Assembly: GCF_021023135.1 (NCBI RefSeq)
Contig: NZ_PGFV01000003.1
Location: 310,001-374,000 of the forward strand
Length of the DNA stretch: 64,000 nucleotides
Direction of reading: 5' to 3'
From: Brevibacterium sp. CCUG 69071
GTDB taxonomy: Bacteria > Actinomycetota > Actinomycetes > Actinomycetales > Brevibacteriaceae
In this document: positions 1 to 8,260 of the stretch, one piece after another
How positions within the stretch are numbered: the first letter of the stretch is position 1
How the letters are laid out: every line of letters begins with the position of its first letter
The notes under the pieces: generated by a model
Told to the model about the DNA's origin: nothing
What the model saw: the letters and a program-made list of their open reading frames with translations, nothing else
Database searches by the model: none
Made by a program: the position numbers and the translations under genes

Positions 1-210
1 ATCCTGCAGAGGCCCGGCCGAACCGCCGAGGACGATGAGAGCAGAGAAGCCGTCGGCACCGGCCCGGGTCAGTCCCTCGGCGGGGATCTCCTCCCCCAGG
101 TACGGGCGGACGGTCACCACCTCGGCGCCGGCCTCGGCCAACCACGTGCCGAAGCGTTCGGGACCGGTGCCGTTCTCATGTTCGATGACGAGGATTCTCA
201 CGTGAGTCAT
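1..210 (-). CDS. Type 1 glutamine amidotransferase-like protein, N-terminal part (cut by window edge)
   Basis: Seventy codons are visible, from an ATG at 208-210 to the window edge. The protein opens RILVIEHENGTGPERFG, then reaches a beta strand ending LIVLGGSAGPLQD. This is the N-terminal Rossmann-like part of class I glutamine amidotransferases (GuaA N-domain type). The catalytic Cys and His-Glu would lie beyond the edge. A GTG at 199-201 is an alternative start. It lies 71 bp behind the SDR gene on the same strand and may be the last visible gene of the amine-catabolism operon, perhaps acting on gamma-glutamyl compounds. That role is inference; the substrate cannot be told from this fragment. 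Confidence 0.7.
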   Translation of the reverse strand, partial: MTHVRILVIEHENGTGPERFGTWLAEAGAEVVTVRPYLGEEIPAEGLTRAGADGFSALIVLGGSAGPLQD

Positions 211-281
211 GGCCCCAATCCTCTCACCCGTGCACCCCGGCTTCGCGGTGAGCACGCCGTTGCTCGACGGTGAGCGCGCCG

Positions 282-1058
282 CTACTCGGCCGTGACGTAG
301 GCCGAGGAGATCCCGCCGTCGACGGTGAACGACGAGGCGTTGACGAAGGAGGAGTCGTCGCTGGCGAGGAAGGCCACGGCCGCGGCGATCTCCTCGGGTT
401 CGGCGAAGCGGCCGCCCGGGCAGTGCACGAGTCGACGCTGCGCCTGTACGGGATCCGAGGCGAAGAGCTCGCGCAGCAGCGGCGTGTTCACCGGTCCCGG
501 GCACAGGGCATTGACCCGGATCCCGTTCTTCGCGAACTGGACGCCGAGTTCCCGGCTCATCGACAGCACGCCGCCCTTCGAAGCCGAGTACGAGATCTGC
601 GAGGTCGCCGCGCCCATCAGGGCGACGAATGAGGCCGTGTTGATCACCGAACCGGAGCCCTGCTTGACCATCTGCTCGAGCGCATACTTGCTGCACAGGT
701 AGACCGAGGTGAGGTTGACCGTCTGCACCTTCGTCCAGGCTGCGATGTCGGTGGTGAGGATCGAATTGTCGTCGGTCGGGTTGATGCCGGCGTTGTTGAA
801 GGCGACGTCGACGCGCCCGTAGACCTCGACGGTGCGCGCGAAGAGGTTCTTCACGTCCTCCTCGTCGGCGACGTTGACGCGCACGAACAGCCCGCCGAGC
901 TCCTCGGCGATCTGCGGTCCGCGGACTTCGTCGAGGTCGGCGATGACGACCTTCGCGCCTTCCTCGGTCAGCCGGCGGGCGCTGGCCAGGCCGATGCCCG
1001 AGGCGCCGCCGGTGATGACGCAGATCTTGTCCTTCAGGCGTGTTGCTGCAGTGGTCAT
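282..1058 (-). CDS. SDR family NAD(P)-dependent oxidoreductase
   Basis: A 258-residue classical short-chain dehydrogenase. The cofactor motif TGGASGIG is at residues 16-23, NNAG at about 88-91, the catalytic Ser near 143, and YSASK with Tyr157 and Lys161; the C-terminus ends VDGGISSAYV as in FabG-like enzymes. An acidic residue after the second strand (IADLDE) suggests NAD preference. It lies 92 bp downstream of the aldehyde dehydrogenase in the same direction. In a gamma-glutamylation route for ethanolamine, an alcohol must be oxidised to an aldehyde before the aldehyde dehydrogenase can act. This enzyme is the obvious candidate in the cluster, but that assignment is inference from context. 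Confidence 0.88.
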   Translation of the reverse strand: MTTAATRLKDKICVITGGASGIGLASARRLTEEGAKVVIADLDEVRGPQIAEELGGLFVRVNVADEEDVKNLFARTVEVYGRVDVAFNNAGINPTDDNSILTTDIAAWTKVQTVNLTSVYLCSKYALEQMVKQGSGSVINTASFVALMGAATSQISYSASKGGVLSMSRELGVQFAKNGIRVNALCPGPVNTPLLRELFASDPVQAQRRLVHCPGGRFAEPEEIAAAVAFLASDDSSFVNASSFTVDGGISSAYVTAE

Positions 1059-1150
1059 GGTGCTCCTTCTGATCGCGCGTGGGTGTCTGTAGATTTCAAT
1101 GACTGTCTGTGGGTGTCAGCGGGTGTCGGTTCGATGGGTGTCGGCGCCGG

Positions 1151-2521
1151 TCAGCGGCCGACGGGTCGGGTGGCGAAGAAGACGTTCTTGACCTCGGTGA
1201 ACGCGGCGACGGCATCGGGGCCGAGCTCGCGGCCGAGTCCCGACTGCTTGTACCCGCCGAAGGGCGTCGAGTAGCGGACCGAGGAGTGCGAGTTCACCGA
1301 GAGGTTGCCCGCCTCGACACCCCGGGAGACCCGCATCGCCCGGTCGAGGTCGTTCGTCCAGATCGAGCCCGAGAGTCCGTATTCGGTGTCGTTGGCGATG
1401 CGCAGAGCGTCGGCCTCGGTGTCGAAGGGGACGACCGAGAGCACGGGTCCGAAGATCTCCTCGGTGAAGTCCGCCGAGGCGGTGGTGGCCGGCCGCAGCA
1501 CGGTCGGCGGGAACCAGAATCCCGGACCGTCCGGAGCGGATCCGGTGAATGCAACCTCGCCGGCGGCGACGTAGCCGGCGACCTTCTCCCGGTGTGCCGC
1601 GGTCACCAAGGGTCCCATGTCCGTGTCCGGGAGGCTGGGATCGGCGCAGCTGAAGGCCGAGACGGACTCCTCGAGTGCGGCCATGAATTCCTCATAGACG
1701 CCGCGCTGGATGAGAAGCCGGGAGCGCGAACAGCAGTCCTGTCCCGAGTTGTCGAAGACGCCGCCGGGGGCGGCGGCCGCGGCACCGGCGATGTCAGCGT
1801 CGTCGAAGACGATGTTCGCGTTCTTGCCCCCGAGTTCGAGGGTCAGGTTCTTCACCTGGTCGGCGCACCCGGCCATGATCTTCTTGCCCACCTCGGTGGA
1901 GCCGGTGAAGACGACCTTGCGCACGCTCGGGTGGGTGACGAAGCGCTCCCCCACGATGGATCCCTTGCCGGGGATGATCGTCAGCACTCCTTCGGGCAGG
2001 CCGGCCTCGAGGGCGAGCTGCCCGATGCGGATCGCCGTCAGCGGGGTGATCTCGGCGGGTTTGAGCACGACGGTGTTGCCGGCGGCCAGGGCCGGGGCGA
2101 ATCCCCAGCCGGCGATCGGCATCGGGAAGTTCCAGGGGACGATGACACCGACGACGCCGAGCGGTTCGGCGAAGGTGATGTTCACCCCGCCGTCGACGGG
2201 AATCTGCCGCCCGAAGAGCCTCTCGGGCACCGCCGCGTAGTAGTCGATGACGTCGCGGACATTGCCCGCCTCCCAGGTCGCGTTCGAGATCGTGTGACCG
2301 GCATTGGCGACCTCGAGCGCGGCGAGTTCGTCGATCGCGCCGTCGACCGCCGAGGCGAAGCGGCGCAGGATCCTTCCGCGATCGGCCGGGGCAACGTTCC
2401 GCCAGGTCTCGAATGCCTTCTCCGCCTTCGCGATCGCGGCGTCCGTGGCCGCGAGGTCGGCGAGTTCGACCTCCTCGATCGGCCCCTCGGTGGCGGGGTT
2501 GATCACCGTGTATGTGCTCAA
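1151..2521 (-). CDS. NAD(P)-dependent aldehyde dehydrogenase
   Basis: A 456-residue ALDH-superfamily enzyme. Visible are VPWNFP (about 128-133), the ELGGK motif with general-base Glu near 229, and GQDCC with the nucleophilic Cys at about 263. The start is TTG at 2519-2521, whose TTGA overlaps the TGA of the upstream hydrolase gene, so the two are translationally coupled. By analogy with PuuC/IpuI-type enzymes and the ethanolamine route of Streptomyces, it probably oxidises a gamma-glutamyl-amino-aldehyde to the acid, for example gamma-glutamylglycine. Family assignment is firm; the substrate is inferred from the neighbouring ligase and hydrolase. Confidence 0.9.
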   Translation of the reverse strand: MSTYTVINPATEGPIEEVELADLAATDAAIAKAEKAFETWRNVAPADRGRILRRFASAVDGAIDELAALEVANAGHTISNATWEAGNVRDVIDYYAAVPERLFGRQIPVDGGVNITFAEPLGVVGVIVPWNFPMPIAGWGFAPALAAGNTVVLKPAEITPLTAIRIGQLALEAGLPEGVLTIIPGKGSIVGERFVTHPSVRKVVFTGSTEVGKKIMAGCADQVKNLTLELGGKNANIVFDDADIAGAAAAAPGGVFDNSGQDCCSRSRLLIQRGVYEEFMAALEESVSAFSCADPSLPDTDMGPLVTAAHREKVAGYVAAGEVAFTGSAPDGPGFWFPPTVLRPATTASADFTEEIFGPVLSVVPFDTEADALRIANDTEYGLSGSIWTNDLDRAMRVSRGVEAGNLSVNSHSSVRYSTPFGGYKQSGLGRELGPDAVAAFTEVKNVFFATRPVGR

Positions 2522-3330
2522 AGCTGTTCTCTCCTCATGTCTGTCGCGGGTGTCGAGGCGCCGTCGGATCCTCGACGCCGGGCATATCGCAGGGCGTATC
2601 GCCGGGCCTCATCGACCAGGGCTCGGACGACTCGGTTGTCGGCGGGGTCGTGCTCGGGATGCCATTGCACGGCGAGGAGCCACCCGGCCTCCTCTTCCGG
2701 CGGCGTCCCGTCGACTGCCGAAGCCGGTTCGATAGTCTCGATCAGCCCTTCGGGACTGCGCCCGGTGACCACGAGTCCCTCGCCGAGGCGGTCGACGCCC
2801 TGATGGTGATAGCAGGGTGCCGTCGTCGTCTCCCCGAGGATCTCCCTGGCCAGCGACCCGGGTTCGGTGGTCACCGTGACCTCGCCGTAGACGCCGGGGC
2901 TCGGCTGGTAGTCGGAGTGCCCGAGAGTCTCGGGCAGGTGCTGGATCAGGCTGCCGCCCGCGGCGACGTTGATCACCTGGAGTCCGCGGCAGATGCCGAG
3001 CACGGGCAGTCCTCGCTGCCGCGCGGCGGTCAGCAGCATGGTCTCGCTGTCGTCCCGGAAGGGGTGGGAGACCGTGAGAGCGTGCGGTTCCTGCGCGTAG
3101 GCGACCGCGTCGACGTCGGCCCCGCCGGCCAGCAGGAGCCCGTCGACCCGATCGAGCACCGCAGGCGCCTGTCCGTGCGGCGGCAGGAGGACCGGGATCG
3201 CCCCGCACGCGCTGACCATTCGCACGTAGTCGGCGGGGATGAGGGCCGCCTCGGTGTCCCAGACTCCCCACCGTGCCTGCTGCAGATAGCAGCTGATGGC
3301 GATGACGGGTTCAGAGTCGTTCGAAGCCAC
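2518..3330 (-). CDS. Gamma-glutamyl-gamma-aminobutyrate hydrolase family protein (PuuD-like, peptidase C26)
   Basis: A class I glutamine-amidotransferase-fold hydrolase of about 270 residues. The nucleophile elbow VLGICRGLQVIN carries the catalytic Cys, and the partner motif is VQWHPEHD near the C-terminus. An ATG at 3358-3360 gives ten more residues, but the GTG at 3328-3330 has a good Shine-Dalgarno (GGGAGAGGA) just upstream and starts right before the conserved PVIAISCY, so I prefer it. Either start overlaps the end of the upstream ligase gene (3311). Expected role: cleavage of the final gamma-glutamyl conjugate, releasing glutamate and the oxidised amine (glycine if the substrate is ethanolamine). 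Confidence 0.88.
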   Translation of the reverse strand: MASNDSEPVIAISCYLQQARWGVWDTEAALIPADYVRMVSACGAIPVLLPPHGQAPAVLDRVDGLLLAGGADVDAVAYAQEPHALTVSHPFRDDSETMLLTAARQRGLPVLGICRGLQVINVAAGGSLIQHLPETLGHSDYQPSPGVYGEVTVTTEPGSLAREILGETTTAPCYHHQGVDRLGEGLVVTGRSPEGLIETIEPASAVDGTPPEEEAGWLLAVQWHPEHDPADNRVVRALVDEARRYALRYARRRGSDGASTPATDMRREQL

Positions 3331-4729
3331 GGATCCTCTCCCAGTCGGTGACGGTCGCATTGTAGTCGGCGAGTTCGATGTCGGCGGCGTGGACGTAGTG
3401 CCGGACCACGTCTGCGCCGAGGACGTCCCTGGCGATCTGCGAGTTCTCGAGCCGGTCGCGGGCTCCCTGCAGGGTGGTCGGCAGGCGCGTGGCGCCTGCG
3501 GTGTAGGCGTTGCCTTCGGTGATCGCCGGCAGCTCGAGTTCGTTCTCGATCCCGTGCAGTCCCGCGGCGACGAGGGCCGCGGTGGCGAGGTAGGGGTTGA
3601 GGTCGGCCCCGCCGACGCGGCATTCCACGCGCAGCGAAGGACCGGATCCGACGACCCGGAAGGCGCAGGTTCGGTTGTCGAAACCCCAGGCCACGGCCGT
3701 CGGCGCGAAGGAGCCTTCGACGAAGCGCTTATAGGAGTTGATGTTCGGGGCGAAGAAGTAGGTGAAGTCCTCGATGCAGGCCAGCTGTCCGGCGATGAAG
3801 TGCTCCATCAGGGTCGAGAATCCGTGGTCCCGATCTCCGGCCATGACCATATCTCCGTCGGCGGAGCGGAAGCTCAGGTGGATGTGGCACGAGGAGCCCT
3901 CCTTCTGGTCGTACTTGGCCATGAAGGTGATCGACTTCCCGTGCTGGGCGGCGATCTCCTTCGCTCCGTTCTTATACACCGCATGGTCGTCGCAGGCCTT
4001 CAGCGCCGGCTGGTAGCGGAAGGTGATCTCGTGCTGGCCGAAGTTGCATTCGCCCTTCGCGCCTTCGACGAAGAGCCCGGCCCCGGCCATGGAGTTGCGG
4101 ATGTCGCGGAGCAGGGGTTCGACCCGCGCGGTGCCGAGCAGGGAGTAGTCGACGTTGTACTGGTTCGACGGGGCCACCTCGGTGTATCTGGAGGCGAAGC
4201 CCTGTTCATAGGAGGAGTCGAAGGTGATGAATTCGAGTTCGGTGCCCACGTGGGCGCTGAGCCCATGCTCGCCGAGGCGCTCACACTGCCTCTTCAGGAT
4301 CTGACGTGGGGAGGGAGCCACCTCGGCGCCGGTGGTCGTGAGCAGATCGCAGTTGACCATGGCCGTGCCCGGCTGCCAGGGGACGACGCGGAGCGTGGCG
4401 AGATCCGGCTTCATCACCATGTCGCCGTAGCCGGTCTCCCAGGACGAGACCTCGTAGCCGTCGACGGTGTTCATGTCGACGTCGACGGCGAGCAGATAGT
4501 TGCAGCACTCCGAGCCGTGGTCCATCACGTCCTCGAGGAAGAACTGCGCGCCGAGGCGTTTGCCCTGCAGGCGACCCATGTGGTCGGTGATGGCGACGAC
4601 GACGGTGTCGATGGCGCCCTCATCGGCCAGTCGGCGGAGCTCATCGACGGTGAGCGGTTCGGCCTGCTTTGATCCGTTCGGGGTGCGCTGCGGCGAGGTG
4701 GGAGAAATGGGGACCGGAATCTCTGTCAT
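3311..4729 (-). CDS. Glutamine synthetase family protein, gamma-glutamyl-amine ligase (GlnA4/PuuA type)
   Basis: A 472-residue glutamine-synthetase-fold ligase. It has an N-terminal beta-grasp (MGRLQGKRL), the C-terminal catalytic domain with a His-x-His segment SSCHIHLSF near residue 280, NSYKRFV, and FDNRTCAFRVV. It lacks the adenylylation-loop context of housekeeping GlnA. Relatives ATP-dependently join glutamate to amines: PuuA (putrescine), IpuC (isopropylamine), GlnA3 (polyamines) and GlnA4 of Streptomyces coelicolor (ethanolamine). A neighbouring permease that looks ethanolamine-type points to the GlnA4 activity. The start ATG is preceded by AAAGGAA. Family is sure; the amine substrate is inferred. 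Confidence 0.88.
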   Translation of the reverse strand: MTEIPVPISPTSPQRTPNGSKQAEPLTVDELRRLADEGAIDTVVVAITDHMGRLQGKRLGAQFFLEDVMDHGSECCNYLLAVDVDMNTVDGYEVSSWETGYGDMVMKPDLATLRVVPWQPGTAMVNCDLLTTTGAEVAPSPRQILKRQCERLGEHGLSAHVGTELEFITFDSSYEQGFASRYTEVAPSNQYNVDYSLLGTARVEPLLRDIRNSMAGAGLFVEGAKGECNFGQHEITFRYQPALKACDDHAVYKNGAKEIAAQHGKSITFMAKYDQKEGSSCHIHLSFRSADGDMVMAGDRDHGFSTLMEHFIAGQLACIEDFTYFFAPNINSYKRFVEGSFAPTAVAWGFDNRTCAFRVVGSGPSLRVECRVGGADLNPYLATAALVAAGLHGIENELELPAITEGNAYTAGATRLPTTLQGARDRLENSQIARDVLGADVVRHYVHAADIELADYNATVTDWERIRGFERL

Positions 4730-4768
4730 GCGTCGTTCCTTTGCTGTTGTGAGCGGGGTCGTTTGAGG

Positions 4769-6205
4769 TCACTTGAGGTCCTTCTCGGCGGCCTCGATCT
4801 GTGCGAACTCCTCCTCGGGGGCGCTGGCCACGAGGTGGTGGCGGGAGTAGAACCAGAAGTAGGCGAGCGCGACGAGGAAGACGGCGGCGGCGATGCCGGC
4901 GGCGAAGATGTCGACGAAGAAGGTGGCGATGACGGCCACCGAGGCGAGCACCAGGGCGATCGATGTGGTGACGATGCCGCCGGGGGTCCGATAGCCGCGG
5001 GTCAGCTCGGGTTCCTTGATGCGCAGGCGGATGTGGGAGAGGTTGAGCAGCACGTAGGAGACAGTGGCTCCGAAGACCGCGACGTTGAGGAGGACTCCCC
5101 CGTTGCCTTCGACGAGGATGGCGAGGATGAAGCCGATCGTGCCGGGGACGATGAGTGCGAGCACCGGGGTCTTGCGCTTTCCGGTCAGGGACAGCCATTT
5201 GGGCAGGTAGCCGGCTCGGGAGAGGGCGAAGAGCTGACGGGAGTAGGCGAAGATGATCGAGAAGAAGCTGGCGACGAGTCCGGCCAGTCCCGCCCAGTTG
5301 ACGAAGGTGGCCAGGGCCGAGTTGTCGCCGTAGGCGGTGCGCAGCGCCTCGGGGAGCGGATTGTCCGATTCCCCCATCGCCGAGGAGCCGGCGAGACCGG
5401 GGACCAGGGTGAGCATGAGCGCGCCGAAGATGACGAGGATCGCCATGGCTGTGATGATGCCGCGCGGCATGTCGCGCTTGGGGTTGGCCGATTCTTCGGC
5501 GGCCAGCGGGACTCCTTCGACGGCGAGGAAGAACCAGATGCCGAAGACGAGGGAGCCGAGCAGTCCGGAGATGCCCATGGGCAGGAAGGAACTCGAGCCG
5601 AGGGCGGCCGTGGGTTCGATGTCGAAGAGGTTGCTCGGATCGAAGTGGCCGATGGCGGCGACGACGAAGACGATGAGTGCGACGACCGCGATGGCGGTGA
5701 TGACGAACATCAGCCGCAGGGCCTCGCCGACGCCCCACAGGTGGATGCCGACGAAGACGGCGTAGGCGACGAGGTAGATGGTCCACACCGGCACCGAGGC
5801 GGGGAGGATTCCCAGCGCTTGGACGTAGCCGGCGATGAAGGTCGAGATGGCCGCGGGGGCCATGGTGTATTCGATGAGGATGGCCATGCCGGTGGCGAAT
5901 CCGCCGAGTGGTCCCAGGGCGCGGCGGGCGAAGCCGTAGCCGGCGCCGGCGGTCGGCAGGGTGGAGGAGAGTTCGGCGAGACCGAAGACCATGCACACAT
6001 ACATCAGGCCCATGAGCAGAAAGGCGATGAGGAGTCCGCCCCATCCGCCCTCGGCCAGGCCGAGGTTCCAGCCGGAGAAGTCGCCGGAGATGACGTAGGC
6101 GACTCCGAGCCCGGCGAGCAGGATCCAGCCGGCTGCGCCCTTCTTCAGCTGTCTCTTCTCAAGATAGTTGTCATCGACATTGCCGTATTCGATGTTTCTG
6201 CTCAT
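4769..6205 (-). CDS. APC-superfamily permease, ethanolamine permease-like
   Basis: A 478-residue polytopic transporter with about 12 hydrophobic segments. The N-terminal stretch YLEKRQLKKGAAGW, followed by YVISGDFSGWNLGLAEGGWGG, is the signature I associate with ethanolamine permeases (Eat family). Later segments include GAGYGFARRALGP and an acidic C-terminal tail. The reading frame is open back to 6295, but the ATG at 6203-6205 (MSRNIEYGN) is the plausible start; the upstream codons would overlap the operator region. First gene of the catabolic operon, divergent from the GntR regulator. Expected to import ethanolamine or a related small amine by proton or cation symport. Confidence 0.85.
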   Translation of the reverse strand: MSRNIEYGNVDDNYLEKRQLKKGAAGWILLAGLGVAYVISGDFSGWNLGLAEGGWGGLLIAFLLMGLMYVCMVFGLAELSSTLPTAGAGYGFARRALGPLGGFATGMAILIEYTMAPAAISTFIAGYVQALGILPASVPVWTIYLVAYAVFVGIHLWGVGEALRLMFVITAIAVVALIVFVVAAIGHFDPSNLFDIEPTAALGSSSFLPMGISGLLGSLVFGIWFFLAVEGVPLAAEESANPKRDMPRGIITAMAILVIFGALMLTLVPGLAGSSAMGESDNPLPEALRTAYGDNSALATFVNWAGLAGLVASFFSIIFAYSRQLFALSRAGYLPKWLSLTGKRKTPVLALIVPGTIGFILAILVEGNGGVLLNVAVFGATVSYVLLNLSHIRLRIKEPELTRGYRTPGGIVTTSIALVLASVAVIATFFVDIFAAGIAAAVFLVALAYFWFYSRHHLVASAPEEEFAQIEAAEKDLK

Positions 6206-6242
6206 AGCCGCCCTCAGCGTCCTGGGATGATCGGTGCGAAAA

Positions 6243-6296
6243 TTCAATGGATCACATTCAGACCATTGAACTGAATCGAATGTAATATGGATCACA
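6243..6296. promoter_or_regulatory. Nested inverted and direct repeats, probable GntR operator region
   Basis: Between the divergent permease (start 6205) and GntR genes lie three overlapping inverted repeats. TTCAATGG (6243-6250) pairs with CCATTGAA (6263-6270). ATTCAG (6256-6261) pairs with CTGAAT (6271-6276). ACATTC (6254-6259) pairs with GAATGT (6278-6283). ATGGATCACA is also repeated directly at 6247-6256 and 6287-6296, exactly 40 bp apart. The stretch is AT-rich against its surroundings. It most likely controls both promoters. Confidence 0.6.
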
Positions 6297-6371
6297 GCGC
6301 AGTGTCAAGGAGTTTCTGCGAGAGAATCTGACAGAGAATCAGAATGAGGCGAGTCGATGAAGGGGGTGTCG

Positions 6372-7130
6372 GTGGATCACGATGAGAGCACCGGTCGTCT
6401 GAGCGGCTCACCCAGACGCGGGGGCAATGTCTTCGAGCACACGATCGCCGAGCTGCTGCGCGCGATACGGCTCGGCCAGTATCTCGTCGGCGACAAGCTG
6501 CCGGCCGAGCGGGAGCTCGCCGCTCGGATCAAGGTCTCGCGGGCCACTCTGCGGCAGGCGCTGGGTGAACTCCAGACCGCGGGCATCGTCACGGTTCAGC
6601 GCGGCCGATACGGAGGGACCTTCGTCACTCGCCTGCCGAGTGCCGACACGGAGGAGCGGATCGATCCGGTCGAGCTCGACGATGCGGTGAGGTTCCGGCA
6701 CATCCTCGAAACGGCCGCGGCGCGGATCGCGGCCGAACGCGAGCTCACCGCGGAGGAGATCGCGAACCTGCGCGCTGCCGAGCAGGAATGCCGGGCCGCA
6801 CTCGGCGATCCGGCAGACAGTCCTGCACTGGTCGAGCCGGATGACGGGGCGGAGAGGTTCCGCGCCCTCGATGCCCGCTTCCACCTCACCATCACCGAAC
6901 TCACACGGGTGCCGTCACTGGTCACAGCCTCGGCGAACACTCGCTCACGGGTCAATGCCCTGCTCGATCGGATCCCCTTCATCCACACGAACGTCGACCA
7001 CTCGTGCTCTCAGCATCGCGCCCTCGTCGAGGCGATCCTCGACTCCGATGCCGACCGAGCCGCCGAGCTGGCCGCCCAGCACGCGGAGGGCACCGAACAG
7101 CTTCTGCGCGGCTTCCTCGAACAGCAGTGA
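6372..7130 (+). CDS. GntR/FadR-type transcriptional regulator
   Basis: About 252 residues. An N-terminal winged helix (GDKLPAERELAARIKVSRATLRQAL, then GIVTVQRGRYGGTFV) is followed by an all-helical FCD-type ligand domain with RFRALDARFHLTITEL and a late HRALVEAILDSD His cluster. An in-frame ATG at 6357 exists, but the GTG at 6372-6374 is preceded at good distance by AAGGGGG, so I favour it. Divergent from the permease operon, as in the comparable Streptomyces locus where a regulator gene adjoins glnA4. Expected to sense the amine or a pathway intermediate and bind the repeats at 6243-6296. Confidence 0.88.
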   Translation: MDHDESTGRLSGSPRRGGNVFEHTIAELLRAIRLGQYLVGDKLPAERELAARIKVSRATLRQALGELQTAGIVTVQRGRYGGTFVTRLPSADTEERIDPVELDDAVRFRHILETAAARIAAERELTAEEIANLRAAEQECRAALGDPADSPALVEPDDGAERFRALDARFHLTITELTRVPSLVTASANTRSRVNALLDRIPFIHTNVDHSCSQHRALVEAILDSDADRAAELAAQHAEGTEQLLRGFLEQQ

Positions 7131-7184
7131 GGTCGCGGATCATTGCTCCAAGGGCGCGATTGCTCGGTGAGCTCGACTGCTCGC

Positions 7185-7215
7185 TTGAACCTGACACAGT
7201 GACAGGTGAGTCAAT
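7185..7215 (+). promoter_or_regulatory. MerR-type promoter with internal dyad
   Basis: A TTGAAC -35 box (7185-7190) is followed by a near-perfect dyad, ACCTG-a-CAC-a-GTG-a-CAGGT (7189-7207; a single mismatched pair around the central base). A weak -10 candidate GTCAAT lies at 7210-7215 after a 19-bp spacer. A dyad lying between over-spaced -35 and -10 boxes is the classical MerR-family arrangement. It precedes the merR-like gene at 7264, suggesting autoregulation. Confidence 0.5.
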
Positions 7216-7263
7216 GGCAGTGACGACGAGGCAGAAGGCCCAAGGGAACAGGCAGGACAGACG

Positions 7264-8115
7264 ATGAAGATCGGTGATTTCGCCCGGCTCGGTCAGGTTT
7301 CGGTGCGGATGCTGCGCCACTATGAGTCGCTTGGACTGCTCGCCCCCGAGACGGTCGACAGGTTCAACGGCCATCGCAGCTATTCGGTGGCACAGCTGCC
7401 ACGACTGAACAGAATCATGGCATTGAATTCGCTCGGCATCGAGCTGAAGAAGATCGCCGTGCTGCTCGACTCGGACCTCAGCACCGCAGGTCTGGTCGAC
7501 ATGCTGCGCCTTCGTCGTCAACAGCTGCGCGCCGAACAGTCGGCCGCGGCCGCCAAGCTGGCCGATGTCGAGTTTCGGCTGGCACTCATCGGAAGGACGA
7601 CCATGGAACACCCTGACATCATCATCAAGGAACTGCCTGCGGAGAGAATCCTCGGACGGACCGTCAGCCTCGGCGAACCACCATTCGACACCTCAGAGAT
7701 CGGCCCGCTGTTCGGAGCCGTGGCGGCCGAGATCGCCGAGTCCGGAGGCGATCCGAACATCGGAGTCGCCCTCTATTCCGACGTCGAATCGGGCACCGAA
7801 GTCACTTGCGGCTACCGCACGAACACGGCCGCGGACGACGATACGGGATCGGACGACGGCACAGTGCCGGGTGGTACTGCGGGCCATGCACTCGAGATCA
7901 CAGAACTGGCCGCCTGTACTGCCGCGACCCTCATCCACAAGGGAACGATGAGTCGCATCGGCGCCAGCTGGCAGCATCTCTCCGAGTGGTGCATCGTCCA
8001 GGGCTATGCGCTCAGCGGCCCGTGCCGGGAGATCTACCTCGAGGCCGGAGACGGCACCGACGACTCCGATCAGTCGGGGTGGATCGTCGAACTGCAGCAG
8101 CCGATCTCGGCCTGA
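7264..8115 (+). CDS. MerR family regulator with GyrI-like effector domain
   Basis: A 283-residue protein. The N-terminus MKIGDFARLGQVSVRMLRHYESLGLLAPE is a MerR winged helix-turn-helix; a coiled-coil dimerisation helix (LRLRRQQLRAEQSAAAAKLADVE) follows. From about residue 115 (IIIKELPAERILGRTVSL) there is a GyrI/SOUL-like effector-binding domain, as in BmrR/TipA-type regulators of multidrug response. No target gene is adjacent. It may control itself through the dyad at 7189-7207, or a distant efflux gene. Confidence 0.88.
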   Translation: MKIGDFARLGQVSVRMLRHYESLGLLAPETVDRFNGHRSYSVAQLPRLNRIMALNSLGIELKKIAVLLDSDLSTAGLVDMLRLRRQQLRAEQSAAAAKLADVEFRLALIGRTTMEHPDIIIKELPAERILGRTVSLGEPPFDTSEIGPLFGAVAAEIAESGGDPNIGVALYSDVESGTEVTCGYRTNTAADDDTGSDDGTVPGGTAGHALEITELAACTAATLIHKGTMSRIGASWQHLSEWCIVQGYALSGPCREIYLEAGDGTDDSDQSGWIVELQQPISA

Positions 8116-8173
8116 CGAGGTCAATCGGACTGTGCGCCTCCGGGCCCAAGCCCGGAGTCCGCGGACATAGAGC

Positions 8174-8213
8174 GGGCCCGCACCACGACGATGACGTCGT
8201 GTCGTGCGGGCCC
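8174..8213. terminator. Bidirectional terminator hairpin
   Basis: GGGCCCGCAC (8174-8183) pairs with GTGCGGGCCC (8204-8213), and an inner stem CACGACG/CGTCGTG closes an ATGA loop. There is no U-tract, as usual in high-GC actinobacteria. It sits between convergent genes ending at 8115 (+) and 8261 (-), so it can serve both. Confidence 0.8.
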
Positions 8214-8218
8214 GGGCC

Positions 8219-8235
8219 CCACCTCGGCGGGGGTG
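8219..8235 (+). repeat. Dispersed 17-mer, copy 1 (intergenic)
   Basis: CCACCTCGGCGGGGGTG, here preceded by two further C residues and lying just after the terminator hairpin. Identical copies occur at 17917-17933, 34447-34463 and 43353-43369, all inside protein genes in three different reading frames. The 11-base core CCACCTCGGCG is found many more times. Confidence 0.75.
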
Positions 8236-8260
8236 CGGGTGAACTGGTGTCAGTGCCGGA

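Noticed and set aside
1109-2803. Long plus-strand open frame (564 codons) opposite the aldehyde dehydrogenase
   Set aside because: Antisense shadow of high-GC codon use: Gly/Arg/Asp-rich, no domain, and it covers a clearly conserved gene on the other strand.
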